Shown: one piece after another, positions 16,394-24,804 of the stretch
Layout: each line of letters opens with the position of its first letter
Position numbering within the stretch: the stretch's first letter is position 1
Origin: an archaeon
GTDB taxonomy: Archaea; Aenigmatarchaeota; Aenigmatarchaeia; GW2011-AR5
DNA: 64,000 bases
Assembly: GCA_028279825.1 (NCBI GenBank)
Contig: JANQNA010000007.1
Location: 153,409 to 217,408 of the forward strand
Direction: 5' to 3'
Program-made: the position numbers and the translations under genes
The notes under the pieces: generated by a model
The model's input: the letters and a program-made list of their open reading frames with translations, nothing else
Told to the model about the DNA's origin: nothing
Databases searched by the model: none

Positions 16394-16852
16394 ATGCAAA
16401 TCACAAGTACAGCCTTTGAGAACAGTCAGAGGATTCCACGCAAATACACATGCGACGGAGACAATGTAAATCCGCCTTTAGAGTTTAGAGACGTTCCGGA
16501 TGGTACAAAATCACTGGTTCTAATTATGGATGATCCTGATATACCCGACTTTGTAAAACAAAGGAATGCTATACAAGTGTGGGTCCACTGGGTTGTCTTC
16601 AACATGGCGCCGACTACGTCGGCTATAGAAGAAAAAGAAGATCCAGGAATGGAAGGAAATGGTACAGGTGAAATTCATGGTTATCAGGGACCCTGTCCTC
16701 CTGACAGAGAGCACCGTTATTTCTTCAAGTTGTATGCACTGAACGATACTCTAGATCTAAAGGAAGGCTCAACCAAGGAACAGGTGGAGAAAGCTATGGA
16801 AGGCCACGTAATAGAGAAGGCTGAGCTGATTGGTTTGTACGAGAGAAGTTAA
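16394..16852 (+). CDS. PEBP / YbhB-YbcL family protein
   Basis: A 152-residue protein of the phosphatidylethanolamine-binding (Raf kinase inhibitor-like) family: YTCDGDNVNPPLEF, SLVLIMDDPDIP, VHWVVFNM, GYQGPCPPDREHRYFFKLYALN are all family blocks, including the DPD and the GPCPP-HRY anion-binding pocket. Archaeal and bacterial members have no firmly known function. Length is normal. It starts seven bases after a small membrane protein. Confidence 0.93.
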   Translation: MQITSTAFENSQRIPRKYTCDGDNVNPPLEFRDVPDGTKSLVLIMDDPDIPDFVKQRNAIQVWVHWVVFNMAPTTSAIEEKEDPGMEGNGTGEIHGYQGPCPPDREHRYFFKLYALNDTLDLKEGSTKEQVEKAMEGHVIEKAELIGLYERS

Positions 16853-16879
16853 TATATACCATATGACCAATAGTTTTCT

Positions 16880-17548
16880 ATGCTGGATTACAATATCACG
16901 TCGTTTACTAACCTGAACGGGCTGAATACACTTTCAGTGGCAGAGTTTTTTACAACAGTCCAGCCTTTGTTTGTTTTTGTTGTGGGAATGGTAATTTACG
17001 CATTCTTCATATTCAAGTTTTACAAATTTGTGGCAGGTAGAGACGTTTTCAAAATTGATTCCACTGCAAGCGGTGGGAAGAAGTTTCTTCACATTCTGGA
17101 ATACATTTTCTTTTACCCGATAATCGCGTTTTTCTGGTTTTTCGTAATAGCATTCATCCTTTCAACCCTTTCAGAAGCGATTAGCATTGGCGACGTCTTC
17201 ATGATTTCCATGGCTACTATGGCCACGATAAGAATAGCGGCCTACTATAACGAAGAATTGTCCAGGGATATCGCAAAGTTAGTGCCGTTTGCACTGCTAG
17301 CAGTAGTGCTTTTAGACATAACAAAGCTTTCACTGGAAACACCGTTTCTGGTGCTGAAGCAAATACCTTCCGTAGCAAACGTTCTCGTATATTACTTTGT
17401 GTTTATTGTTGTAGTTGAGTTTCTTCTCAAGCTGATAACATACGGCAGACGCAACAAGAAGACGCCGAAGATTCCCACCAGGGATGATCTGAAAGAAGAT
17501 GAAGTATCGCGTCTGCAGAGAGCTATCAGAAGACGGCGCAGCGATTGA
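16880..17548 (+). CDS. Polytopic membrane protein of unknown function
   Basis: A 222-residue protein with about five hydrophobic segments (residues about 27-50, 70-100, 112-130, 136-155, 170-190) and a charged Arg-rich tail (RLQRAIRRRRSD). A helix pair followed by cytoplasmic basic tail recalls small ion-channel-like proteins, but no selectivity motif is seen. It follows PEBP after 28 bases, with atatacc TATA-like sequence between. Confidence 0.6.
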   Translation: MLDYNITSFTNLNGLNTLSVAEFFTTVQPLFVFVVGMVIYAFFIFKFYKFVAGRDVFKIDSTASGGKKFLHILEYIFFYPIIAFFWFFVIAFILSTLSEAISIGDVFMISMATMATIRIAAYYNEELSRDIAKLVPFALLAVVLLDITKLSLETPFLVLKQIPSVANVLVYYFVFIVVVEFLLKLITYGRRNKKTPKIPTRDDLKEDEVSRLQRAIRRRRSD

Positions 17549-17564
17549 AATAGTTCTTTTAAAG

Positions 17565-17765
17565 ATGAATGAGAAAACTATACAAATGTTAGTTAATTAC
17601 AAGGCAATTGAACTGACTACCGCAGGAATTGTGGCAAGTTTATTGGGTTGGTATTTCGGACAATACGATATTGGCTACGCTCTTGGTTTTTCAATTGGTG
17701 TTTTGGCAATATGCATTCTGTTACACATAAACATTAACAGAAAGAAAAAAGATCGAAATTCGTAA
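17565..17765 (+). CDS. Small two-helix membrane protein
   Basis: A 66-residue protein with two hydrophobic helices (residues 15-33 and 38-56) and a basic tail (NRKKKDRNS). An in-frame upstream start would overlap the previous gene; I prefer ATG 17565. It resembles holin-like or unnamed small archaeal membrane proteins; no family mark. Sixteen bases separate it from the preceding membrane protein, suggesting one transcript. Confidence 0.6.
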   Translation: MNEKTIQMLVNYKAIELTTAGIVASLLGWYFGQYDIGYALGFSIGVLAICILLHININRKKKDRNS

Positions 17766-17978
17766 CCTTTATATACTTCACTGACGTCTATATACTCTGT
17801 TGTGGGGTCAGTTATCCTACACTGTTTTTAATGAGGGACCGTGAAAACGCGTTCTGAAGTACAAGATCACAATTAGCTATTCAGAGTAGCGCAAATTGTA
17901 GCGGATTTGTGTTTTAGCGAAACGTGTGGTACGTATGTATCTGTGTTTTTTCTCTGAATAGAATATTAGGTGTTGAAA
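17763..17978 (+). promoter_or_regulatory. Promoter and structured leader of the three small paralogs
   Basis: Two TATA-like boxes (tttatatac about 17768, tctatatac about 17786) are followed by about 170 untranslated bases. CTATTCAGAG (17877-17886) pairs perfectly with CTCTGAATAG (17952-17961), and CGCAAAT/ATTTGTG forms a hairpin inside. The closing stem ends 17 bases before the first start codon, with AGGTG (SD) between. A regulatory leader or a cotranscribed small RNA is plausible. Confidence 0.6.
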
Positions 17979-18203
17979 ATGGCTGTAAAAAGTTTGATCG
18001 ATAGAAGACGAGAGAATGTAGCGGGTATGGACAGACATCTTACCACTCACTTTGACAGACTTGGTAGAGCCGATTATCAGGAACCCAAGTGTCTTGCTAC
18101 TGCACATAATGAGGATGTGTATCTGGCATGGAGAAATCGTACAGCATTTATGGCAGGAATGTCAGAAAGGACAATTCGTAGTTATCTTCAAACAACAGTA
18201 TAG
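17979..18203 (+). CDS. Small unknown protein, spacer paralog 1
   Basis: A 74-residue, Arg-rich soluble protein, first of three tandem relatives between the 16S and 23S genes. It shares with the others an N-terminal RRxE..xxMDxxL helix and a C-terminal motif, WRNRTAFMAGMSERTIRSYLQ here, of the form RNxxAxxxGLPExxxxDYxQ. No known family. ATG 17979 is chosen over an in-frame GTG because AGGTG lies nine bases upstream and complements the 16S 3' end. Confidence 0.7.
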   Translation: MAVKSLIDRRRENVAGMDRHLTTHFDRLGRADYQEPKCLATAHNEDVYLAWRNRTAFMAGMSERTIRSYLQTTV

Positions 18204-18212
18204 GTGAAAAAA

Positions 18213-18401
18213 ATGAGTACACAAGAAGCAACACAAAAGAGGAGATATGAACGTCTGAGAATGTTTGACGAACAACTGGCTCGTACTGCTGAAGGTGGCT
18301 CATATATCTCAGAAAGAGCTCTTGAGATAAGGAACAGTTTGGCGAGAAAGGCAGGACTCCCAGAAACTGGATTTAATGATTATGGTCAGGCAACGGTGTA
18401 A
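18213..18401 (+). CDS. Small unknown protein, spacer paralog 2
   Basis: A 62-residue soluble protein, second of the tandem trio. KRRYERLRMFDEQLA matches the N-terminal helix of paralog 1, and EIRNSLARKAGLPETGFNDYGQ is the clearest copy of the shared C-terminal motif. ATG 18213 follows a good AGGTG ribosome-binding site that overlaps the stop codon of paralog 1 (tatAGGTG), so translation is probably coupled. Confidence 0.7.
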   Translation: MSTQEATQKRRYERLRMFDEQLARTAEGGSYISERALEIRNSLARKAGLPETGFNDYGQATV

Positions 18402-18404
18402 AAA

Positions 18405-18659
18405 ATGGTCGACAAGAAAGCTCACTTGGACAAAATGGATGAAGACATAAGGATGACCCTTGCAATGAGTCATGATGTGGGTGGTCCTCTTGGGGTTCCT
18501 GCTATGGGCATGATCTATAGAAGAAACGTGGCAGCAAGGGAACTTGGGCTGCCAGAAAAGACACTTGGTGATTATCGGCAAACAGGCAGTGATGAATCAC
18601 TAACAGAAGAGCCTGTGCAAAGATCGGTTACAGAACATCAATATTTGTTTGATAATTAA
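18405..18659 (+). CDS. Small unknown protein, spacer paralog 3
   Basis: An 84-residue soluble protein, third of the trio. KKAHLDKMDEDI aligns with the N-terminal helix and YRRNVAARELGLPEKTLGDYRQ with the C-terminal motif, followed by an extra acidic tail of about 20 residues. GGTG at the end of paralog 2 serves as ribosome-binding site (four bases from stop to start). The set looks like a locally duplicated family; the function is unknown. Confidence 0.7.
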   Translation: MVDKKAHLDKMDEDIRMTLAMSHDVGGPLGVPAMGMIYRRNVAARELGLPEKTLGDYRQTGSDESLTEEPVQRSVTEHQYLFDN

Positions 18660-18786
18660 AGGCGTTAATCGCCGTTAATTGCAGCACACTACAATGTGGT
18701 GTGTCAAGCGCGGAGGCACGTGACAATCCCAAGTCACATTATGCTTTTGAAGCGGTCATAGGTCTGAGGTAAAGATAGCTAGTTCC
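18660..18786 (+). promoter_or_regulatory. 23S rRNA leader
   Basis: About 130 bases with hairpins CACACTAC-AAT-GTGGTGTG and GTGAC/GTCAC lie between paralog 3 and the 23S start. They probably belong to the 23S precursor processing stem. A separate promoter is not evident, so the 23S could be read from the promoters near 17770. Confidence 0.5.
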
Positions 18787-20473
18787 CATGCTATCTGGTG
18801 GATGGCTTGGCTCAAGCGGCGACGAAGGTCCTGGTAAGCTGGGAAAAGGTGTGGCGAGACGCACGCAGTCTTTGACCTACACATAACCGAATAGGACATC
18901 CTTCTATACTCGAGTTGAGGTGAAGATCACGATTCGAGGGCGAACGCGGAAAATTGAAACATCTTATTACCCGCAGGAAGAGAAAGCAATTGCGATGCCG
19001 TAAGTAAGGGCGACTGAAACCGGCAGAGAACAAACCGAAGGTACCTCGAGAGAGAGTGCCGATGTGGGGTTCGGACCTGTGTCTTACCCAGTCTGTTTAT
19101 CCGAAGTGCGCTGGAAAGCGTTGCAATACAGGGTGATAGCCCCGTAGGAGAGGACAGGAAGGTAAATGGCAGGTATCCAGAGTATGACAGGGCGAATTTC
19201 CTGTCAGAATACGGCTCTCATCTAGAGCTAATTCTAAACACGTCTTGAGTCCGATAGCGTATTAGTACGGTGACGGAAAGCTGAAAAGCAACTGTAAAAG
19301 GTGCTGAAAAGAGCCTGAAACTAGGTAGCTATAGTTAGACGGTTAAAGCTCTGTTAAAAGAGACGAACCCGTCGTCCGTTTTGAAAAACGGGGCAGGGAG
19401 TTTTTTCTCGTGGCAAGGCTAATTGCTTTGCGAGAAGCCGCAGCGAAAGCGATATGTGTGTAGGCAACGAAGCACACCGTGTGAAAGTGCGGACAGTCAC
19501 GGGGGAAATACCCGAAACCAGATGATCTAGCCCTGGGCAGGATGAAGCTTCGCGAAAGCGAAGTGGAGGTCCGTTACCGGTAATGGTACAAACCTTTCGG
19601 GTGACCTGGGGTTAGGGGTGAAAAGCCAATCGAATCTGGTAATAGCTGGTTCCTCCCGAAATGCATCTAAGTGCAGCCTGGTTCTTATAAGCCAGTGGGG
19701 TAGGGCTCTGATTAGGTAGCTAAGGGGAGAGATCCCCACCTACTTTGTCAAACTTCGAATCCATTGGAATTTGAACTGGAGTGAGGGCGGCGGAGTAATT
19801 CTGTTGTCCGAGAGGGAAACAACCCAGACTACAATTAAGGTCCCTAAGTGTCAGCTAAGTGTATCGAAAGTTGTTTTGAGCTTTAGACAGTGGGAAGGTT
19901 GGCTTAGAAGCAGCCACCCTTTAAACAACGCGTAATAGCGGACCCATCGAAGCTTAGAGCGCTGAAAATGGACGGGGCTAAGTTGGCCACCGATATTGTA
20001 GACTCGTAACTTGTTGCGAGTGGTAGGGAGGCATTCTGCGGGGGCAGAAGCGTCATCGTGAGATGGTGTGGACCCCGTAGTAAAGAAGATCCTGCTGGGA
20101 GTAGCAATCTAGCCGGGTGAGAATCCTGGTCGCCTAAGAAGCAAGGGTTCCCCAGTAAAGCTTATCTGCTGGGGGTTAGTCGGCCCTAAGGTAAGCCTTA
20201 AGAAGAACTTACCGAATGGAAAACCGGTTAATATTCCGGTACCTTCCAATATTTGCTTGATCTGTATGAGAAACCTCGGGACACTTTGACAATGATTGTC
20301 GTCATTGCTAAGCGTTTAAGTACGGGGAGTGTTGTAACGACGAGAACCGTATGAATGCGTGAATGGCCTGTTGTATGACGGGTTCAGATTATTCCCGGGG
20401 TCCTTGAAAGCTCGTGCAGTAGAATGTTGGTTGGCCGTACCCAGAACCGACACAGGTGCTTTGCGCTGAGAAA

Positions 20474-20782
20474 TTTGGGAAGAAGTTGGATTTAAAAAGG
20501 TTTTGTATATAGACCTAGACATGACAACGTACATGTTCACTAAGGGATTTGAAGTTTTGAAGGATGGCTCTTCATACGAATTTGAGTCTTTTTTAGGATA
20601 TGAACGTGGTTGTCGAATGTTGGGTCAGGGACAAGTGCGTGTAACAGGAACAGAAAAAGAACACGTAATTTTTGTGGAAGTAACAACTCCTTTTGATGAT
20701 AGACACATTGAAAATGCAAAGGGACATGGCGTTGATGTCTATAAACTCGAAAAATTGTAAATCTTCTTCTTAAACTCATGGG
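20474..20782 (+). other. Insertion in 23S domain III/IV, near E. coli 1690
   Basis: After GACACAGGT and CTGAGAAA the 23S sequence breaks and resumes at CGAAGGTGTTCAGG, leaving about 309 extra bases. The insert ends are complementary (GAAGAAG 20479-20485 with CTTCTTC 20763-20769), which supports a stem-closed intron. It contains a small coding gene with its own promoter. Exact splice points are estimated from the E. coli spacing. Confidence 0.72.
20521..20760 (+). CDS. Small unknown protein encoded in a 23S insertion
   Basis: A 79-residue protein with alternating beta-strand-like segments (FEVLKDGSSYEFESFLG, GQVRVTGTEKEHVIFVEVTTPF). No LAGLIDADG, HNH or GIY-YIG motif is visible, so it is not an obvious homing endonuclease. 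ATG 20521 is chosen because tttaaaaa, a TATA-like box, lies about 25 bases upstream. It may be a maturase-like or passenger gene; no function can be stated. Confidence 0.6.
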   Translation: MTTYMFTKGFEVLKDGSSYEFESFLGYERGCRMLGQGQVRVTGTEKEHVIFVEVTTPFDDRHIENAKGHGVDVYKLEKL

Positions 20783-21592
20783 CGAAGGTGTTCAGGAGAA
20801 TCCACTTTAGGGAATTCGGCAAAATCGAGGGGTATCTTTGGTAGAACCCTTGCCTGCTTAGAGATAAGCAGGTCGCAGTGACAAGTTCCATCCGACTGTT
20901 TAACAAAAACATAGCTGATCGATAAACCGAAAGGTCTTTTATGGTCAGTGAGTCGTGGCCACTAGTGGTGTGTTAACACGGGTTTCAACCCGTTGAAGCC
21001 CCGCTGTAGGCCGGCCCTAACTCTGAGGGTCTTAAGGTAGCGTAATCCCTTGCCAACTAAATATTGGCCTGCATGATGGATTAACGAGATGGAAGCTGTC
21101 CCGAGGTGGAACCTGGCGAAACTATTGTTCTGGTGATTAGGCCAGAGACCTCTAATGGGAAGAGTAGACCCCGTGGAGCTTTACTGCAGTCTGTTGTTGC
21201 GGTATGGATGTCTTTGTAGAGTGTAGGTAGGAGACTTAGAAACTTTCTCGCCAGAGAAAGTGGAGTCATCAATGTAACACTACCCTTAGACCTCTATACT
21301 GCTAACCCTGCGAAAGTAGGGGACATCGGCAGATGGGTAGTTTGACTGGGGCGGTACGGTCTTGAAAGGATATCAAGACTCCTCAAAGCTCAGCTCACCG
21401 CGGTCAGAAATCGCGGGTATAGAGTGTAAGGGCAAAAGCTGGGTTGATTGGATTCCTAACATTAACGTTTCCAACCGCGAAAGCGTGACCTAGCGATACG
21501 CAGTTTGACGTAGATGGTTGACTGTGACATGAGAAAAGCTACCCCGGGGATAATGGTGTCGTAGCGGGTGAGAGTTCTTATCTGCAGCCGCG

Positions 21593-21774
21593 AAGACATT
21601 CATTGGTCTACAGATTCTATTTAGAGTTCCTATTACCCTCAACCAATCGAGTTAGTCGTAAGACGCTTCGCGTCGTCAGACTTTACTATGAATATTGGCG
21701 TTAGTAGTAGGAAAATAATGGGATTAGCCAAGCGAGTGTTGATCGCGGCTAACGAGGACAAATCGACCCCGCGT
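21593..21774 (+). other. Insertion in 23S near E. coli 2480 (helix 89/90)
   Basis: Between GAGAGTTCTTATCTGCAGCCGCG and the GTCGGCTC landmark there are about 182 more bases than the conserved spacing allows. The insert holds its own stems (ATTGGT/ACCAAT, GACG-CTTCG-CGTC, TTAGCC/GGCTAA) and no coding gene. It is in the peptidyl-transferase domain, a place where archaeal 23S introns are known nearby. Removal would have to be exact for a working ribosome. Confidence 0.68.
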
Positions 21775-22229
21775 GTTGCGGCGTCGCTGTCGGCTCCCCC
21801 TCTCCTGGCTGTGCAGCTGCAGCCAAGGGTACTGGAGTTCACAGGTTAAAAGGGGACGTTAGCTGGGTTCAGAACGATGTGAGTCAGTTTGGTCTATATC
21901 TGTTAGAGGTGTTTTTGCCTGAGAGAAAAGAAGGATAAGTACGAAAGGAACATTCTTCTGTGGCCTCTTGTGGATCAGTTGTCTGACAAGGCACGCTGAG
22001 TAGCTACGCCATACTTGGATAAGGGCTGAAAGCATCTAAGCCCAAAGCCAATCTCAAAAATAGGCATTCGGCACCGGCAAGACGACCGGTTATGGAAGTG
22101 GAGTGTAAGTACCGAGCTTCGGCGAGGTATTCAGCTCATGCTCTCCTACGCCAATACTAGCCTTTAAAACCTCAGACTTGTGATTTTGCTTTCTTTTTTC
22201 TTAAATATTATTCTGTTATAGCTGTAGAT

Positions 22230-22577
22230 ATGCCTGCTGAGATAGTTTTTTTGGAAGAAACAGATGCTCCTGTTGCTTATAGGACCGGAGAAGGTACAAT
22301 CCAGACTTCAGTGGGAAAATTCGTTAGGGCTTATGCAAAGACAATTGGAATACCTTTCAGAATGGTGGAAAGGGGCGCTTTTGATAGATATGGCGGAATG
22401 TCCTTTGCTGCCTCCGGTGGCGTACATTACCTTTGTTTTCGTGTTAAAGACGGAAACGACGGAAAAGTTTTGGATACCGGTGGTGTTGATTATGAATTTC
22501 CTGATGCGGAAGCTGGCTGGGGGCCTGAAGAAGCCAGGGAAGTTGCTGGAGTGATTCATAATCTAATGACAATCTGA
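22230..22577 (+). CDS. Hypothetical protein
   Basis: A 115-residue soluble protein with a likely alpha-beta fold (KFVRAYAKTIGIPFRMVERGAF, GGVHYLCFRVKDGNDGKV, then VDYEFPDAEAGWGPEEA). I recognise no family. It has a TATA-like ttaaatatta about 30 bases before the ATG, and stands alone between the 23S gene and a Cys-containing mini protein. Codon use has more G and C at third positions than many of the nearby orphans. Confidence 0.6.
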   Translation: MPAEIVFLEETDAPVAYRTGEGTIQTSVGKFVRAYAKTIGIPFRMVERGAFDRYGGMSFAASGGVHYLCFRVKDGNDGKVLDTGGVDYEFPDAEAGWGPEEAREVAGVIHNLMTI

Positions 22578-22619
22578 TTTCCTTCCTTAAGATCGTAATT
22601 TATGCGTATTACGGCCTTA

Positions 22620-22725
22620 TAAAGTATATAACACTGTTATAAAACTATATATACCAGGAAGGACATAATAAGAAGGGTACAATACGGTAAAGTATAGTAC
22701 AGTACTGCAAATTTGGGGTGTGTGT
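22620..22725 (+). promoter_or_regulatory. Strong-looking promoter of the mini zinc-ribbon gene
   Basis: Two overlapping TATA-like boxes (aagtatata, aactatatata) stand between 22621 and 22652, followed by about 75 AT-rich untranslated bases and a GGGGTG ribosome-binding site just before the start. Such dense TATA sequence is unusual here and suggests high expression. Confidence 0.5.
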
Positions 22726-22827
22726 ATGAAGAAGATACATTACTGTGGAAACGGCTTTAAGGGCCAGGTTGTAAAGGCTAGGGGCGTTAGCTTTTGTGGT
22801 TTCTGCGGAAAAGAATTCAAGAAATAA
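22726..22827 (+). CDS. Mini Cys protein, possible zinc ribbon
   Basis: A 33-residue basic protein, MKKIHYCGNGFKG then VVKARGVSFCGFCGKEFKK. A lone Cys near residue 7 and a CxxC at 24-27, with His at 5, could ligate one zinc ion, as in truncated zinc-ribbon proteins. A GGGGTGTG ribosome-binding site lies before the ATG and strong TATA sequence further up. RNase P RNA follows 88 bases later. Its function is unknown; it may bind RNA or DNA. Confidence 0.6.
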   Translation: MKKIHYCGNGFKGQVVKARGVSFCGFCGKEFKK

Positions 22828-22915
22828 TCGTAAATTCTTTAGATTTTCCTATATTTCGTTGATTTTGGGGCGAAAGCTGGGTAAATTTTAAGAATATTTC
22901 ACTGTTATATTGATG

Positions 22916-23270
22916 TGTGACCTGTCAGCAACTGCCCTTGGATTATAATCCGAGGAGGAAGCTCTGTCCACTCATGAAATCGGTACGGTTTCATAAAAGT
23001 GTGAATGGGTAATAACGGCGTAATAACCGTGTTATCATCGTAGGCGGAAGTCTACTGTCTGTGAACAGAAACGAACCAAGTAATACCGAGTCCAACCGGA
23101 CTATGAGGTTGTTTGGATGAAACGGCACAGCACATATGGGTGCAAGCAAGCTGAATGACATGCTTCGCATGTCGTACGGTGGGGCGCTTAGACAAATGTT
23201 GCAAAGCTTTCAAAGAAGGGAGCAATGGTTCCTGGAGAGGCTTACAGAAGACAGGCTATGGCAGGTCACA
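22916..23270 (+). ncRNA. rnpB: RNase P RNA
   Basis: The ends pair as helix P1 (TGTGACCTGTCA at 22916-22927 with TGGCAGGTCACA at 23259-23270). Helix P4 is diagnostic: AGC(T)CTGTC at 22960-22968 pairs with GACAGGCT at 23250-23257 and leaves the universal bulged U. GAGGAAG, ACAGAAACG, GAAACGGC and TTACAGAAG, counterparts of the conserved regions CR-I to CR-V, lie in order. The 355-base length fits archaeal type A. It is the catalytic RNA for tRNA 5' maturation. Confidence 0.9.
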
Positions 23271-23306
23271 ATCTCTATTTTTAAAGGTAATTGCGAGTTG
23301 AATATT

Positions 23307-23639
23307 ATGGCAACGTTTGATGATTTCCAGAAACTGGATATAAGAGTCGGAAAAATCGTAGAAGTGGAGGACTTTCCGGAAGCACGAAAGCCCAGTTATA
23401 AATTGAAAATTGACCTCGGACCTGAAACAGGGATTAAAAAATCGTGTGCACAGCTTTGTGCTAACTACAGGAAAGAAGATCTTACAGGCAAATTAGTTCT
23501 TTGCGTTGTTAATTTCCCTCCAAGGCAGATAGGACCTGCGACATCCGAAGTTTTGACGCTTGGCGTACCCGGGGAAAACAACGAGTGCGTTCTTATCCAA
23601 CCGGAACGTGATAGTCCGGTTGGTGGAAAACTGTACTAA
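23307..23639 (+). CDS. tRNA-binding-domain protein (CsaA / MetRS C-terminal type)
   Basis: A 110-residue stand-alone tRNA-binding OB-fold: FQKLDIRVGKIVEVEDFPEARKPSYKLKIDLG in parts, then IKKSCAQLCANYRKEDLTGK and VVNFPPRQIGPATSEVLTLG, blocks shared with CsaA and the dimerisation domain of methionyl-tRNA synthetase. It may bind tRNA or act as a chaperone. The start is 23307; a longer frame would run back into RNase P RNA. It sits 36 bases after rnpB. Confidence 0.9.
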   Translation: MATFDDFQKLDIRVGKIVEVEDFPEARKPSYKLKIDLGPETGIKKSCAQLCANYRKEDLTGKLVLCVVNFPPRQIGPATSEVLTLGVPGENNECVLIQPERDSPVGGKLY

Positions 23640-23748
23640 CAGTTAAGGAATACAATATTATAGTCACAAATCAGTGTTTAGAAATAAAGTACTACTTTTA
23701 AGTTACGAAAATAGTTAGTTTTAAAAGCATTCTCTGAGTAGTTATTGT

Positions 23749-24804
23749 ATGAATAGAATTCTTATACCGGCACTAGCCGCAATTCTGGCTGTGGGTGCTG
23801 CAAGGGCAGAGGATCCGCCAAGAGAAGGTCCTGAGCTGCGTCTTTATGGAAAGGCCGTGAGTCTTAGCGGACAGAGTATAGACGGTGCGAGGGTAAGATA
23901 TGACGGTATAAATGGCCAGGGTTTTGGTTCTGTTTGTGATATGCCTGTTGTTGATGGTGTTTATGACTGTGGTGCCATGCAAGCTGGTGATTACAGAAGA
24001 ACTGTGTCAGGTCCGGGTATTATAACCCGTGTGGATGAACGTGTTGATATAGGCCGTGATCGTATGGATGTGACTGCACTTAGGTGGGGTGAAATGCTGT
24101 CTGATGATGTAGCATATGATGAGAGATTTGATGATTTTCACAACAGAATGACAAGATATGACGATTCCTCAAGCAGATGGGATCTTGATGCACTTCCGCC
24201 AACGGGCATACACGTTGTGACGGACGGATTTGACCAGCAAACACTGGACCGTGTCATAGGATATGCACATGAAATATCGGCAAGGTCTAATCGCTACGTT
24301 TGCGGGCCTCTGGAAATGCCTGTAACGGTGGGCGGTAATGTAAGTTCTCATGGTTTGTTTGTTGTCAGACACGTTGAAGATATGAACCCCAATCATTTTG
24401 CGACAGCCGGCAGATACAGGACAGGAAGACAAATAACAGGATGTGATATTAACCTGAACGGACCGCACTTTCGTGACAACATCTTTGGCAATGGCGAAGA
24501 GTTTGCCGCTTTAGTACATGAAGCTGATCACTGTTTTGGCGATGATCATACAGAAAGACCAGAAGATAACGGCAATGATCCTTTCAGAGACGGAACAATT
24601 ATGTCAAATGCAAAAGACCTGACAGGCCTGGATGACGCCTCTGCATGCGTTAACTACAATCATGCTGAAATAGGGAATAAATGGCAGGATACGAACCCTG
24701 CACGCGGGGTTGTCGTTGCTGCCGGCGTATCTGCTTCAAGCCGCAAGGCCGCTTCGGACAGATATGATATTTCATGTATATACGAAGTTCCTGTGGTTGA
24801 ATGA
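23749..24804 (+). CDS. Secreted metzincin-like metalloprotease
   Basis: A 351-residue protein with an N-terminal signal (residues about 1-20, ending ARAED) and a strand-rich N-terminal domain (about 30-110). The zinc motif HEADHCFGDDH at residues 257-267 fits HExxHxxGxxH of metzincins, and DGTIMSN at about 281-287 provides the Met-turn. Zinc is thus bound by H257, H261 and H267 with E258 as base. It should act outside the cell on surface or environmental protein. The stop codon overlaps the start of a 39-residue membrane protein (ATGA). A TATA-like tagttttaaaagc lies about 30 bases upstream. Confidence 0.85.
   Translation: MNRILIPALAAILAVGAARAEDPPREGPELRLYGKAVSLSGQSIDGARVRYDGINGQGFGSVCDMPVVDGVYDCGAMQAGDYRRTVSGPGIITRVDERVDIGRDRMDVTALRWGEMLSDDVAYDERFDDFHNRMTRYDDSSSRWDLDALPPTGIHVVTDGFDQQTLDRVIGYAHEISARSNRYVCGPLEMPVTVGGNVSSHGLFVVRHVEDMNPNHFATAGRYRTGRQITGCDINLNGPHFRDNIFGNGEEFAALVHEADHCFGDDHTERPEDNGNDPFRDGTIMSNAKDLTGLDDASACVNYNHAEIGNKWQDTNPARGVVVAAGVSASSRKAASDRYDISCIYEVPVVE

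Larger units (their letters stand above)
18787..22168 (+). rRNA. 23S ribosomal RNA with two insertions
   Basis: Begins at ctatctggtggatggctt and ends near tctcctacgcc, with landmark stretches in order: AGTAGCGGCGA-type start, the A-rich GTAACGCCAACTAA-like region, CGTACCC..CCGACACAGGT, GGGAATTCGGC, GTTTAACAAAAACATAGC, CCTAACTCTGAGGGTCTTAAGGTAGC in parts, and the TACCCCGGGGATAA and TGGGTTCAGAACG peptidyl-transferase segments. Two insertions, about 20474-20782 and about 21593-21774, interrupt it. The ends are estimated and may shift by about 10 bases. It is separated from 16S by 3.5 kb and no 5S gene follows directly. Confidence 0.95.

Noticed and set aside
18787..22168. Long minus-strand frames across the 23S gene
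   Set aside because: They run through conserved rRNA and have no family features.
22135..22230. 5S rRNA after 23S
   Set aside because: No 5S motif (such as CCCATCCCGAACACGG) was found here or in the spacer.
23136..23306. Longer N-terminus for the tRNA-binding-domain protein
   Set aside because: The upstream part lies in RNase P RNA (P4 and P1 helices) and does not match the family.
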